64,000 nt of DNA from Smittia aterrima (lineage: Eukaryota; Arthropoda; Insecta; Diptera; Chironomidae), in NCBI GenBank assembly GCA_033063855.1, contig CP093831.1, positions 6,758,001 through 6,822,000 of the forward strand, given 5' to 3'. This document shows positions 1 to 14,044 of this stretch, piece after piece; positions within the stretch are counted from its first letter, which is position 1, and the number at the start of each line of letters is the position of its first letter. Both the position numbers and the translations under genes were made by a program. The notes beneath the pieces were generated by a model, which searched no databases, was not told the DNA's origin, and saw only the letters and a list, made by a program, of their open reading frames with translations.

Positions 1-93
1 TCTCTTGCGGCGCGTTATCTTCGACACAGTTCTGTCGTTATTTATTTCCATGAGTCGCACCATGGATCCAAGGGAAAAAGACTCGGATTTTGG
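1..93 (+). other. Possible coding exon cut by the window edge
   Basis: A plus-strand frame is open from the window start and reads ...MSRTMDPREKDSDFG, ending at a GG/gtgaga donor (phase 2). It may be the 3' part of an exon whose start lies outside the window. No similarity is recognised and the stretch is short. Confidence 0.22.
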
Positions 94-2539
94 GTGAGAA
101 ATGATTTCGGAATATTCATGGGATCGTTTTCGCGCTCGCTTTTTATCTGTCATCGAGTTTCGCTGTGAAAACAAAGAATTGAATTAACAAATTTCGCTCA
201 CGAATGAAAAGACAAACGCTGAAAGGATATCGCGGCTGAAGATCAACGATAAATCGCATTGAATAGCTTAATTTATCTCTGATGATTAAACTAGCGTAGT
301 CGAAAGACGCTCCAATAAGCAATATTTTACCCTAGCAAGACTTCAAGAGAACTGTTTAGGCGAAGTTATTGATCCAGTTGCGTTGCTTTATTTAAATTCA
401 TCGACTAATTCAGAAAATTTACGAACCATTTTCGAGACGTAACGAAGATGATCTCGATAAATAAATTAAGAAAGAGAGAAAGATTGACAAGATTACATGA
501 AAATTTCCGGATTGAGTTAACCTTGACGTGACCAACGTACTCTCCCACAAACAGAAACAAGGAACGTCTTTGTCGTTTGACGCTCATCATTTGTTTGCCA
601 TTAAACTGTTTTATTTCTTTCTTTCGCTTCGAACTATGTTAATTCATCTCAACCACACCACGCGAGGTCTTCGTTTCACTCGGAATTTAAATGAGGCAAT
701 AATTTTAATATTCTTTAAAAGCTGTAATCTAAACGCTTTGGCCATTTCCTCCACATATCCAAGAGATAAAGCATCAGAGAAGAAATTCATAAAACTGATC
801 AATGCGATAAATTTGAATATGACAATGATTCGAGAAAAAAGCTCTCAGAGCTGACGTAAATCACAGACAGATTAGGGAAACTTTAGGCGACGGCTTGCGA
901 ATGATTTGGGATAAAGCGACGCTCTTATCACACAACTTTTATCACTTTTGACTGGATTCGAGTTGCTCGTGAAGCAGATCTCTCGTCTATTCGCTCTGTC
1001 ATTCCACATTCGTTCTTACATACTTAATTATCTAATTAAAACCGGAATTTGTTTCAGATTATTCGAAGTTCGTATTTTTTTTTCTCTCTCGAATAAACAT
1101 TGTCTTCAGAATGGACACATAATGCGATAGCTACGCTCCACAACACACTATAAGACCCGAGCTCAACGAAAAACCATGTTCGCATAGAATTAGCGACAGA
1201 TTAGAGTCCAAAGACTTTGATCGAAATTAAATCAAATGACTTTTCTTGAATGGCTTCATTCGGCAAAGGCTTCGCAACTCATTTCAATTCGACGCTGGCG
1301 AATGTTAATCCAGATTCATAGTTAAAGGCTATGAAAATTCATAGATTTTAATTAAGTTTCGGGTTTTATGCGACGATGGTTGATCGTGAAACTTGAGAGG
1401 ATTTTCGGCAAGTTCTAACGAGAAAATAAAGCAAAAACGATGATAGTTTAATGAGATTTTTATGCTCGTACTATCATGCTCAGTGGAGAGAGAAATGAAA
1501 TCAAATTTGACAAAAACATAAATTGGAAAGGAAATCGGATTACACGTTTATTAAGTTCAAACTCATTTTCGTAGTTGGTGAATCTTTCAAAGAAGTCAAC
1601 GATCGTCAGAGAAATTCAGTTTCAATAGCTCACGGGTCTTGATTAAATTTATTTTAATTTTATTACATTCTTGTTAACAACGCGGTGTTCTATTCTAATG
1701 TGAGACTCAAAACCAACAGAAGCATAACTTGAGAAGCTCTCAAGCTTTTCAAAATCATCAGATAAGAGCTAAGTATGTGAAATTTATTCATCGATCTCTC
1801 GGAAAAGCTTCGTTCTGAAGATATCATTTCTCTCTCTCTCTCTTTCCGCCGTGTAAGGCAAAGAACCCATCGACTAATTAAAACTAATTTAGAAGTCGAA
1901 AAGCGAAGAAACGAAATGGAATATTTAGGAAGATAAGCCATTAGCTAAAGAGCTCTTGAGCCATTTAATCGAATTAAAAGGCGAACTCTCTAGCAACTCT
2001 CCAGCTTTCTCTCTTTGCTTTCGATTAATATTCCTCTTATCAGCCCGCAACGTCGGATATTCCTTTCAATTAGCCCGTGATTCTCCCTCAGCTATCAAAC
2101 GACAAAATTGATTGCATGTCACCTCGCTCAAATATTGCTTTTTAATTATCATTAAAAGCCCATTTCCAGAATTGACGGGACTCAACTTCAAAGCGACTTC
2201 TGGCGACTGGGCCACTGTTTGCCTCATGAAAATATCAAAGAAGAACTCACATTAAAGAGAAGAATAATTTTTACGTCGTCTGCAAAAAGTTTTTAAGTCC
2301 AGTAATTGACTAAAAAGCTTCAATTAATCAGTCAAATTGGAAGTTTATCGTCGAGCATAACAGCTACACAGTCGCTCACCGCACAAAGAACAAATCACGT
2401 AGACTTTTATTACCTAAACAAACGCAACGGGGCTGACGCAGTAAGATATTAAAAATAAATTTATCAATTTCCTGTTGCGCGTAGCTTCAATCGACGATAT
2501 TGAAAGCTTTGTTATTGATGCGAAATAATCCATGCTCAG
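94..2539. other. No gene seen
   Basis: AT-rich sequence with short overlapping open stretches on both strands and no recognisable motif. A CT dinucleotide run sits at 1829-1844. No splice-bounded exon was convincing. Confidence 0.4.
1829..1844. repeat. CT dinucleotide microsatellite
   Basis: An uninterrupted TC/CT run of about 16 nt, one of the few dinucleotide runs in the window. Confidence 0.8.
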
Positions 2540-2719
2540 AATGTTTCTGATTAATCACAAGCAATCCCCAAATAAAACAGACGATGACTTCTCGAAACTG
2601 GAGAAATCACTCACTCAATCTATTATGACAGATTTTAGTATACCGGTCGAGACGAGACAGGCGAGAGCAATAGATTTCTCGTCATTTGGTCTTACCACAC
2701 TCCCACGCCCGCACTACAG
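2540..2719 (+). other. Possible internal exon (60 codons), weak acceptor
   Basis: The stretch from a weak acceptor (CATGCTCAG) to a TACAG/gtgacg donor is open, less AT-rich than its flanks, and gives a polar peptide (HKQSPNKTDDDFSKLEKSL, then RQARAIDFSSFG). Its phases (2 in, 2 out) fit both the edge exon 1-93 and the exon 4921-4973. The polypyrimidine tract is poor and no family is recognised. Confidence 0.2.
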
Positions 2720-4920
2720 GTGACGGTTTAGTTTTACTATTCAAGGGACAAAAAAACTTTTTCATCTTCTCGATGTCCTGCTTTATTATCACTTTGCGTC
2801 AGATAGCAGAACATTTTATTACATTTCGACGAAATGGAAGAACGAAGCAAAAGGAAGAAAGTTGAGAAAGTTCTATTGAGGACCACAGACCACGCTCCGA
2901 GTGAGGTTTTAATCCTGTCGACGTCGAAATGTGGCATTTCACCTTATCAACGCTGAGCGTGCTGTGGAAGGATCGACTTGACCACCAACAACCTCATCGT
3001 CTGTACAAGGAATTGATAAAAGCCTCACTCCTTGTGTGTCGTCGCTTCTCAAAGTCTGCTAAGTGTTAAATCTACCTGTTGATAGGTGTAACGACTTTTT
3101 TATTCACTTTCTAATTTACTCTTCTTCTCCTTCTTCCTTCGTCAAGATGACGACAACTAACTAACTCCTCTGGTCTGGGAACGAATGATTATCATTCAGA
3201 AAACTTTTCTGTTTCGTCTCTTTAATGTTTTTTTGTTTTTTCTCTCAGGGCGAACATTCGCTTCTCGTAGTCCCGTCGCTTGGTCATTAAAGTAAAACTA
3301 TGAATTTCTCTTGTCAACAACTTTAGTTCGACGATAAACAAAAATTTTTATTGGGAAACCGAAACGAAACAAATGAATTCATAAATTGAAACAAATTTAA
3401 AATCGTTAGAGTAGAATTTCGTCTCTATGGTGTTTTCTGTTCCCAAGGCAATTCGGATAGAATTTGAGGAGCTACCAGGGATAAAACTCGCGTATAATTT
3501 AAAATGTGGCTTGTTTAGACTTTAATTGGTGAAAATCCACAAATTTGAAATTACACTTCAACTGTTAACAACGATGTACAGAAATTTCTGTTAGCGTTTT
3601 TGATGAAGCTTCATTGTAATCTGATATTCACTCAAAACAAGCGTAAAACTTGTTTAGTTGTCGATGAACAAAAATTAACCGAAAAAGCGCAATTAAGACT
3701 TCTCATTCTAAAGTTCTTATCTCGATATTTATTATGCAGCTACTGGATCGCTGTAGCCTTGAAATGTAGAAACTGGAAGCAATTTAAAAACTATTTATGT
3801 TCCTGTTGGGCGAGATAAGAATGTTCCCGTCGAGAGAATTCGCTTTTAGATGAATTTGAAGCGATACGAACCCAAAACGATTTGCTAAGATCGAATCGGA
3901 TTAATCTTTAAAAAATTCACTGAAACTTTTTCAAAAAGATCAATTAGTTGTTAATCAGTTGCAAATTTTGTTTCCACGCAAATTAGTCCGTGCAACGAGC
4001 TCTTGTTGTTTCGAGGGTTATCTTTTCCTTTTTCTTATAAATGTCGAGCAATCAAAATTAATTTGCATAATTTAGCAGCGAGCGCTTGAAGAAAAGTTTC
4101 AGCTTCAACTAATTTCAACGGGTCGCAGACGCTGCAAATGCTAAATTAAAACTCATTGTCGATGAATGAAACTAATTTATATTCTCGAGGTGCAAGCTTG
4201 TCGTGACATGGAACTTCTCTAATAGCACTCCAGAGAAAACGTCAGGCCTTGCCGGCGCGACACCTTTCGTCGCCTGTCGATTGTGAAGTTACCTTCTTCT
4301 TGTTTGTCGCTTGGCTGAGAAGTGGAAAAAAAAGTTAAAAGTTTCTTACTTTTCGTCCCTCATCTCGCAAATAAATCTAAATTAAGTCGCTCGTCTGAGA
4401 GTTACAACGGAAAGTAATTAAAAATCTGCGCAAGAGGTTACTTAATTTTCATCAAGTTAGCTCGAATCTTGTTTGAAAGCTGCAGCGCCAAGAAAAATAA
4501 TTAAAAGTCCATAAATTTACTTTCCTTTAGTTTTTTCGAAAAAAAAAACCGGGAGGCCAGTTCAAGGGAAAGAGCAGTCGCAGAACCTGAAAAGCGATCT
4601 CGAAAATACATTAAAACAGAAACTCACTGCAAAAGACGAAAATTTAATTGAACGTCAATGAAATAAAGTTCTGAACTTTATTGAAAATCAAACAACTTCT
4701 GCTGTTGCTCTTTAAATTCGGTTGCAGTTTGTCAAGTTGTGAGAAGAACTTTAAGTTAAAGAGCGTTCAGCAGTTTGCTTCTGCCATTGACTTTAACGAG
4801 CGCCACACGACCCTCTCGTTCTTATGAAGTGTCTTAATACCTCGCTTAATCGCACAATTTTAAATGCAAGGATGTGAACGTATAATGAGAATGTTCTCTT
4901 CTCCTTTATTTTGATTGCAG

Positions 4921-4973
4921 ATCGAAACAAGATTCTACTGGACATAAGACGTCTTACTCAGAAAAAGAACGAG
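4921..4973 (+). other. Possible 53-nt exon with good splice sites
   Basis: A strong acceptor (CTCCTTTATTTTGATTGCAG) and an AACGAG/gtaaat donor bound a 53-nt segment open in two frames (RNKILLDIRRLTQKKNE or SKQDSTGHKTSYSEKER). It could be coding, or a 5' non-coding exon of kirre or another plus-strand gene. Confidence 0.3.
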
Positions 4974-7900
4974 GTAAATATGCAAATTGTTATTCTTTCT
5001 TCTCATTTCTTGTTTATTTTTTTTCATCGTCAAAACTTGCTTCCTTCCAAAATCTCTTACGAGAAATCTGATCATTATCCTAAGAGCAATCAGCTTTAGT
5101 CTCCGCTTCGCTGAAGTTCAGTGGTTTTCTTCGAATCCGCTCCGGATTTCAGTCGTCAAATCCAGAGACGTTTTTGACAAAGCAAGAAAATGGGAAAAAC
5201 GAGAAGCGACGCAACTTGAAATTAACGTATTCGAGGATATTTGCTTTCAACATTATCGGCCAAATCAAATCGATAAAATTGGTGATTGCATGTAATTTTC
5301 ACTCTTCTTCTACGTAATTCTACGAAACAAAGGCTTCTTCAGGTTCCTCGCGTAAGAACCTGATTATTACCGCAAAATTTCAAGGCTCATAAAGCCACAA
5401 AATATGAGACAGAGAGAAGGAAAAAAATTGTCTGAAACTCAAGATGATGTGTCGAGGAGTTTGATGCAACAACGAGCGACTATTGAGTTTCAATCTTGAT
5501 GAGAGCATTTTCTTGATATTTGAAGAAAGACGAACGATCGACCCAAACGGACCAACAAAGTTTCACGTTCCCAAACTAAAAACATTTTTATCTCAATCGA
5601 TCGCTGGTCGACTGGGTCGCTCGTATAAGTTTTCCTTCAAATATTCGAAGCGACAATCAACGTATTGAGTTTTCGTGTTTTATAAAACCGCAGCAACTTT
5701 TTTCTCTCCTTTCCTCTGATCATTTCAATTCATGTATGATGTTTATATTAAAAAATCATCGAAAGGAGAGACAGAATCAAAATTAAGGCCCCGAAAAAAA
5801 AAATGTTAAATTTCATGACTCGGGAACTGGTTTCGAAATCACTTTTTTTCTGTGGCAATAAACGAAGAAAAGAAACTCGTAAGACATTAAGATCTCTTCT
5901 TATTACTCGCATCGAGTAAAAAAGGCCAACAGAAAGGCTCTTTGCGTACGTTGAAACAGAAATCACTTGATCCTTCTGCTCTCCGATTGGTCCAACTCGT
6001 GCAGGTGGTCACACGTTGCAGAAATCACCGTTCTTCGCAATAATGCGCTTCATCGTTGATTTTTTTTTTCTTGCCTCCTCTCATTTCACTGCGTTAAAGG
6101 CTATTTTTATATGTTGGCCTTTTCCGCTTCAGATGCAATTTGCTGCATAAGAAGTCACTGTCTCAACAACATCATGGACAAGAAGGGCAGAAAAATTAAT
6201 TTCTTGAAAGCGAAAGACGCTGAAAAAAATATAAAACTGCGAGGAGATAAGTGTATACGTTAATTGCAGCGGAATTACAAGTTTCCATTATCATTGAGAA
6301 GCGATTTGCTGAGATGCTTGTGAGCCAGCTGGTTTCTTTTGCTGAAGCATTAATGCTCGACCCGAGGTTTTTTTTTAAAAAAAAAGTCATTGCTTGGCAA
6401 TAAAGTCGTCGGGGCAGCGAGCCAAAAACAGAATGAGAGATTTTTAAGCTGCGATCGATGCAATAAGCCATTAAAATAGAAACAAAATGGATTTCAGGTG
6501 AAATCCGCTTTGCTAGAAATTATTTCGTTTTAATCCGTAAATGGTTCTGATTCAGGGGAGTTCAAATTCCACTGGAATGGCTTCAAATATATCTGTACGA
6601 GTTTGACGATGAGGAAAATTTTGTTATCATCGAGCGCTAACAAGCGGAACTTTTCTAGATAATTTCAAAATTACTTCATTACTATTTAATTAGTTCCCCT
6701 CCAAGGGCCAATCAAAACATAAACCGTGAACTGCATTCAATTCAATTTGTAAGCGATTTGGGTCAACTTGAATTTATTTTTTCAACAAATGCATGAGACG
6801 AGAGAGGAAAATGTTATTTTCGTCATAAGTTTAGCTGTTGATAGAAATATTGTGGAATGCTTTCTGGATTTTGTTAATATTCCGAGCAGGCAGTAAAGGG
6901 AACGAGAGAATTATTTCATCACCAGAACGCTCAAGCGAAAGACATTGCATTCGGTGACACTTTGCGACGAAAGCTGAGGAAAGTGAACATAATAACAAGT
7001 TTCTTCAAAAGACGAAGCTCTTTTATGTAAATTGAGATATTTTGAATGAAAGCTGCCTGCAGCACTTCGAGCAGTTTAGGGGACTGAAGAGCAACATGCA
7101 CTGTAGACGCTGTGGTTTCATTATTTCATACGAGCAACTCTATTTACATAAAACACATAAAGACGATCTGCCAGGTATTTTGAACATGAGTCGTTCTCTC
7201 TCTCCTTCGGTCTCATGCTCTTGAGCCGCAACAAAAAGTCTTTCACGTCTCTCGAGACATTCTGTGGCTTTCTTTTTGTTCTTGCACTATCCCCCTTACC
7301 CAATTATTACGAAAAAGATTTTGCATAAATATTTATGAGATATTGAGGGTTTCGTCTTTCGTTTTTCTCTCTTGTCTCTGCGTTTGAAATGTTAAAACCG
7401 TTTTGCGGTTGCCGAGTCGTTCGCGACTCTGACAGGTTTATAACATCCCTTTTAATACAGAATTGCGACAGTTCCAAGACGTTGTATGTCTTCTCGATAA
7501 ATCTCTGTTTGTGCAAACGCTTCTTGACTGCTGCATTATGCTGTTTATGTTTTGATTCACAAGCAAGAAACGAGAGAAGGTAAATATTGCCGCCTCAAGT
7601 TTATCGGAAGGAGGGAGAGGAGTAGTAAAGGATTTAAATTTTAATATTTTATTGCCAACAGTTGAGAAGCTTTCTCCTAAAGCATTGGTTGCAGTTAGAA
7701 ACGAAAATCTTGAAAGTAAATATTTGTTTCTTCGTGTTATTGATTTTCGTTGCCTAGGATTTTCCATCGCATTTTGATATGCTGCTGCGTTGTGTGTTCT
7801 TCCTCTCTGCCGCTCCATCATATTTGCATCGCATGTGATCTAAATAATATTCTCCGCATTCAAATGATCCCGTTTATGCTTGCCTCCCCTCCCTTCCACT

Positions 7901-10900
7901 GATTCTCGATTCCACATAAATAATAAACATAAATATTTGCATGAGAATAACATAATATATCATCATCATCATCGTGAGGCCTTCTCATCATTATATTATA
8001 TGCTAAAGATGATCTTGTGTGGCGACATTAAATCAAATTCACCAAAAAAATGTGGTCGACTATAGAAGCGACGGATGACCGTCGGGGCATGTGTTGCTCA
8101 ATCGATGTGTTGCGGTCTTTAATCCTTTGTAATTCTGTCGAAGATTCTAAAAGCTATAAAGGTTGAGAAACAATGAAATATCGTTCGATATTTATTGACA
8201 TTGTATTGATGAATTATCATGCAAGGTTCCCAGCCACATTTTCTCTGATTAAGCTGAATGATCAACCGTTTAAAGTGTGTGTACGTTCACCGACGACTGG
8301 AGGCTTCAACTCCATTCCTTTATGTGATTACGTTCTGAAGTTGAACGACGCAGGAAATTAATAAATTTTTTAATAACATATTTTATGCTCGGCCAATTAA
8401 GCAAAAAGCCATTCGATTCCCTGCTTCTTCATGACTTGTTCGGATCGAGTATGTGAGGAATTGTTTTTGATTGGCATGAAAAATGTTCTGCTCTGTTATT
8501 TGCTCTGTATTCTGATTCTGATCGAAATCCAAATGTTTGACAAAAGCGAAGGGAACGATTTCGATATGAGAAGCGATCAATCAATTACATTTGAGTTCAG
8601 TACGCGTTGCGTGCAATGAGAAAACAATGTCACGAATGGTGTAATAGAGTCGTTTGGCTGGTAACTGTTATTTTAACTTCGGTTCTGATCTGAATAAATA
8701 GTTTCAATCTCTTGTTTTTATTTTTATTTGTTCTCCATGAAATGTAAATTCCTCCTCTTGTTGAAAATTAAGTTCATTTGTGGTGCGAAAGAACTACATT
8801 CGGAAATTTGATGTGGAAAGCAATTTCGAGCATGGAAGAAGCGACAAATTCATTAGATGTTTAGTTTACCTTGTCGATGGGAAACGAAACCGAAAGAAAA
8901 ATTCAATTTGCTGGCAATTTCGGTCGCTCCCTTCAGACTCTCTCGGTTTTTTTTCCCATCGCATAATGAAACGATAAATGAAATTGTCAAATTATAATAT
9001 TAGTAACGCTTTTGTTGCCTCCACTCTTAACACTCGACACTGTCGTGCTGCTTTCCATGCGATTTTTCGCTGCTAAATGTCATTAAAATCATTACGACTT
9101 GTGGCGCTGTTACGACTTCGTCTCTTCTCCTCTCCCCATCATCGAGACATCATTCGACATTGAGACAGAGAACAGAACAGAAGCGAGTAATAACAACTCG
9201 AATGGGAGTTAATTTCCAATGATGTTATTGAGATATCTCATAATTATTATCATTTAGGCCTCTCTCGTCGTCCGCGTGCACACAGAACAACACAAATATC
9301 TAAAACAGATCGTGCGAATAAGAACGATGACTGGAAGAACAGAATGTCAATGTCCTTTGCGTTGATGACAAGTCGAGTATGCGTGATAATTTTTCATGTA
9401 CAGCATTCTTTGCACAGCTTTTCTTTACGTCGCTTTATCTCTCAGCTCTTTTTGTTCGCCAGAACGTAAAAATATGTTTCAGTTTTTCATAACTTTTTGT
9501 GGAGCGACTTGAATGGAACAAAAAAATGTAAAAAAAAATGACAAAACCGTTTGTTTTCGACGACGTCTTGAGTTGTGGGATCGTTTGATTGTGATGTAAC
9601 AAAATTTCTTTAAACGTTTTTTGTATGAAGAGATTTTTGATGCTTCATAAATTTTGTCTTAATTGAGATGGCTTTGAATCGACGAACGTGTCTAACCTTT
9701 CAAACGTTGACGATTGTCATTATCCAGCAAATTTCATGATTCCCATTCAACCTCAACTTCCTCGAGTCACTCTCATTCAAATGGTGTTTGAAAGCATAAA
9801 ATTTCTTCGCTCGCTTTCCTCTTAAATGTCAGTCAAAGAGCAATTTGTAACACTAAATAGTTCCACGGTGAATATTCGAATAAAAAAAATATTCTGCTCT
9901 ACTTTTGAACATTCAAGGGACAGAATTTTAAAACGAAGCAATCGAGGAAAGCTCAAAACAAGTTTTTATCAACGAGCCAATTAATTTGCGAAGCAGCGAT
10001 TCACATCTGACAAATGGTCTCGACTTCATAATTTCTCTACAGTTTCAATTGATTCTTTGCATGCATGCAAACAATGATAGAAAAACTTGAATTAAATTTA
10101 TGTGAGTTCAGATAAAGCTCATGAAATGTCATAAATTTTATTTTTCCTTTCTTCCGTTTCATCGCAAGTCCCCGAAGTGAAAAAAGACGACCACGAAAGG
10201 TTTTTCGTTTTGTCAAGCTTTTCTCTTCAGAAGCTAAAGCGACGATTTGCATGATAATTTGAAATAAAAACATTTTCTACTTTGTAATAAATCGACAATC
10301 AACGCCTTCGCACCCAAAAGCAGTAATCCTCGACTTTCCGGTCGTCGCAGCAATAAACAGAGTGAAGGATTTTTAAGAGAGAAATGACACTCAAAAACAT
10401 CGCCGAGATGCAGAACATAAGGTCTAAATAAACTCAGAGACAACATTAAGCTGTTGATGTAATGGAACGAGTCTGTCTGTGACGCATAAAATATTTCACA
10501 TTTATTCCTTTCTTTGTAAAGTCCGCTGGCGTCACGATCTCTTTTGCTAGTTTAATATTTAAATATCGTGTTTGTTTGCTAACACAATTTTATTATTGTC
10601 TCCCTTCGTCTTTTTTCCCTTTCTTTCCATCGTTGAGTAGCGCGGCAAACAAGAGACGAAAACATATGGAGCTTGGGTTGAAAACTCCAGAGAACAACAA
10701 ACAGCATCGAAAATGTGAGAATTTCGAAATAAAAAGGAATCGTCTCGTTGAAAATTATCGCATCGTACACACACATTTGGTGAAGAAATAATATTGAATG
10801 GAAAGTATTTCACACCCAACAATGTTCACCCCGCACGCCGATGGTGGTGCTGGTAAACATTTTCAATTTCATTCATGAGTTTTTACGGCGGTTTATGGCT

Positions 10901-13900
10901 CAATGTTTGCTCCGCTTGCTCTTGGAATTAAACAACGAAACAATAACCATTTGCAGTTGCAGTCAAGTGAAGAGAACAAAGCTCGTCGCAAACACAAATT
11001 GTCTGAAAGTGTCAAAGCTGATACCGGAGTCGGATTGCACTTAAAGGCATTTGTTGAAGATATAAAACACTTGTTCTCTTCTTGTTTCTCGGATATCTGC
11101 AGCTATTTAACATAATTAGCCTTCGAGATGAACATCTAGCCAAGGCAAAGAGGCGTTCGTTGTACGATGCGATGTCGTTATTAGTTCGATAACGTTTATG
11201 GGGCTGCTGACTTTCACCCTGCAGCTATTCGAGAAGAAGACAATTTACCGATTCAATTGCAAACGAACTCTTCTCGTAGTACAATGCAGAAGCAATTAAG
11301 ATCTGAAGTCCGAGACGCACGTAAAGCTTAATTTGCCAATCGATGATCTTTCTCTTTTTCTTTAATTCTCTTATTTCTCCTTTATAATCAAACCTTCAAG
11401 CTACCGTTGCAATGTTTGTTGCAATTTAACTTTAAACAAACATTTGCATTGTAAGTTTGTGCGCCATTTACACCTTCGTCGAGTTTTGAAATTAAATTGA
11501 AAGCGGAAAAGTTGTGAATCCAATTGAAATCAATTGACTTGCATAATTTATGTCTTTCTCACAACAATTCTATAAACAAAAAAGGCAAACACGAAGCTTG
11601 TAATGAATGCGCACATAACGCGGATAAAATTGAATACGAAGCGACTGCGGGGAATTGCAGTGACAAATTAATTACTGAGTGAAGCTCGATCCGAGACTTC
11701 TCTCCCTCATTGAAATGGTTTTGGAAAACGAGATCCACAGCCTGTGGTTTCACTGCTCTTGTGCAAACATATTTGCACTGCGGAAGCGTCCAGCTAACAC
11801 AAAGTGGAAAAATCGTCGAACAACTAAGAGAATCGTTTCAATTTCCCTCTGGCGGTGATAAAGTTACCGATTTAATTAAAATCTTCACAGTCGTCCAAGT
11901 TTTTCAAATCAAACAGAAAAGCAAAGCAACAAAGGTCTTCTTGTGCAGTTGAGATGTTATTTTTGCAGAGAAAAGCTTCGAGGGATTTCCGTTTGCAAAC
12001 AAATCTTCTGCATTATTATCATTTCAATAACTGTTTGCTGGCCTCAAATTAAAACAGCAACATTTTGCTTATTTTTTCTTGCTTTACTTTTAATTTTCGG
12101 CATAAACACTCTCAGCTTCAAGAAGAAGCAACGTTAAGATTGGTTGTTATTTTTATTCTGCCGCTTTTGCTTCAACAAAACGATTTAAACATTTTTTTTC
12201 ATCTCGTTTTGTTCATCATTTTCTCGTTTCATTGCTCGAATTGTTTTATTTTAATTCCTTTTCCTTGCTCCCGGTTTTCATCTCGATGATGAATTTCTCC
12301 GTTTGTTGATAGCTTCTTTGCACGATGAGCTCTTGTTATTTTGCTTGAGCCACGCGAATGGAAATGGAGCAAAAAAAATCCATCATCCGGTGGCTAAGGA
12401 TGCTCTGAGCAGCTACCGATGAATGAAATCATTGGAACAAAACGTGAGGGGTCTAAAAGCGATTCAATGAAATTTAATTAAACAGCGATGAATTTTTTGC
12501 TGCTGTTTCTTCTGTTCTCGGTAGCACTTAAATGCGCTGAATAAAATTCTTCTGTATTTAGATTTCTTTTGCTTCTTTCTTCTCTTGCTGCCAACGACGG
12601 ATTTAATTTTAAAATGATTCTTTATGGTGGCGAGAATTTGATGATAACACATTTGTTTTAATCTCCTCGAGGCTTCGCATCGCCTCGCTATTAACGTCCA
12701 TGAGCTTCGTTTAACGCATTTGTCGAAAACATCTCTCAATGTGTTCCGTGGCCATTTATTACATTTGCAAACGCTTTCTGCCCCGATCGTCAACGTAATG
12801 AAGAAATAAAAACGAGACGACACACAATGTTTAAGTCACAAAACGGTCTAAAAATGGAAATTAATGTCCTCGGTCGCTGCATAGACAAAGTCTTCGTCGT
12901 CTGTTGATTGTTCGCTCTTCAAGACACGTCATTGATGGTTGTCGTCTAGTTTCCATTCACTAATGTCTCATCTTGCAAAGTAATGGAATAATTTATTTGA
13001 CTTTAACTTTGCGCTGTGAGGTGAAGCAATAAAACGAGAAATCTCACACAAACACAAGCAGCGAGGTCACCGTAGCTGTAATCACAATAAAGATTCCACT
13101 TTATTAAGGCAGATCGTATTGACGTTTTAACAAGACGTTCGACGGAAGAGGAGATTTGTCGTTCGCCTCGTTGGCGGTTGCGAATCTGATTCACATCGTT
13201 CCTGTCGTCTCCTCGCTCTCTCAATCTATTCTCTCCACCTTTTCCTTATTATCGACAGATTTCAGACAACATTTTTCATCCAAAGAGAAAATCGCTTTTT
13301 CGTGAAAATATTTCATCTCATTGTCAATCAACCGTAGTTCAGACAATTATTGTCAAATCACAGCAAAGCAGAAGGAAAGCGGAGACGAGAGAAATTTATA
13401 AACATTTTCACAGGAAACTCCAATTTTTCATCGACGAGTCTTTCTTCATTCGCTCCTGACATTATTTATCATTTGGAATGCGCCTAAAAATAAATCTTCA
13501 CTTCTCGCTGCTTCGGATTTACCGCGCGGCGGTCTCTCTTCTCTTGAAAATCTCGTTAGCTCACCCCCAGCAAACATTGTCTGTCACTCAAATGATTCCC
13601 AGCATTGACATGTGTTTGGATTTTTTCCGGAGATTTTTTGTTTCGTTTGAAAGAACAGGAAAGGAAAATTGAAAAAATTCATTTGGGGGCAAGTTTGAAG
13701 TGCTCGTCATGATTAAGGATTAGTCAATCATTGGATTATTACTTCGGAGTTACGAAACTTTTGTAATGTGCTCGCTTATCGGAAGATTGACATTGAAACC
13801 TCGACAGGAAGCGATGCATCGCATCTGATTGAACGAACATGACAAAAGTGAAAAGTACAGTTTCAGTTAATTCCATGCAATTGTTTTAATTCAATTTTAA

Positions 13901-14044
13901 TTAAGTTGACTCATCCTTGTCTGCTCTTGATGAAATTTCTGTCGGAAAACCTTTTCTGAGATTGAAATATTCTGAAGTCTTCGGGTCAGAGATTGAAATT
14001 TTCAATCAACCTGCATTCTCGACAATGTTTGGTGTTTGAGGAAT
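4974..14044. other. No firm gene seen
   Basis: Nine kilobases of AT-rich DNA. It contains a T9A9 palindrome (6368-6385), a CAT triplet run (7961-7973), an imperfect hairpin (11409-11446), a possible zinc-finger-like exon (7063-7174) and a small signal-peptide-like frame (8476-8619). The many other open stretches overlap on both strands and look fortuitous. Confidence 0.4.
13885..13901 (-). terminator. Possible poly(A) signals (two minus-strand ATTAAA) after the 150-aa gene
   Basis: Two ATTAAA hexamers on the minus strand (13901-13896 and 13890-13885) lie about 145-160 nt after the TAA at 14047-14045. They fit exon 3 being terminal. In AT-rich DNA such hexamers are common, so support is weak. 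Confidence 0.25.

Noticed and set aside
649..650. Use of these positions as a base-level feature
   Set aside because: These are residue numbers of the receptor tail; the base positions are 35427-35447 and 36094-36105, and nothing is called at bases 649-650.
7438..7821. 127-codon minus-strand frame
   Set aside because: A plus-strand frame is open over part of the same bases, and there is no hydrophobic core, motif or splice support.
12464..12823. 119-codon minus-strand frame rich in Lys/Arg/Gln
   Set aside because: Low-complexity composition from A-rich sequence; no recognisable domain.
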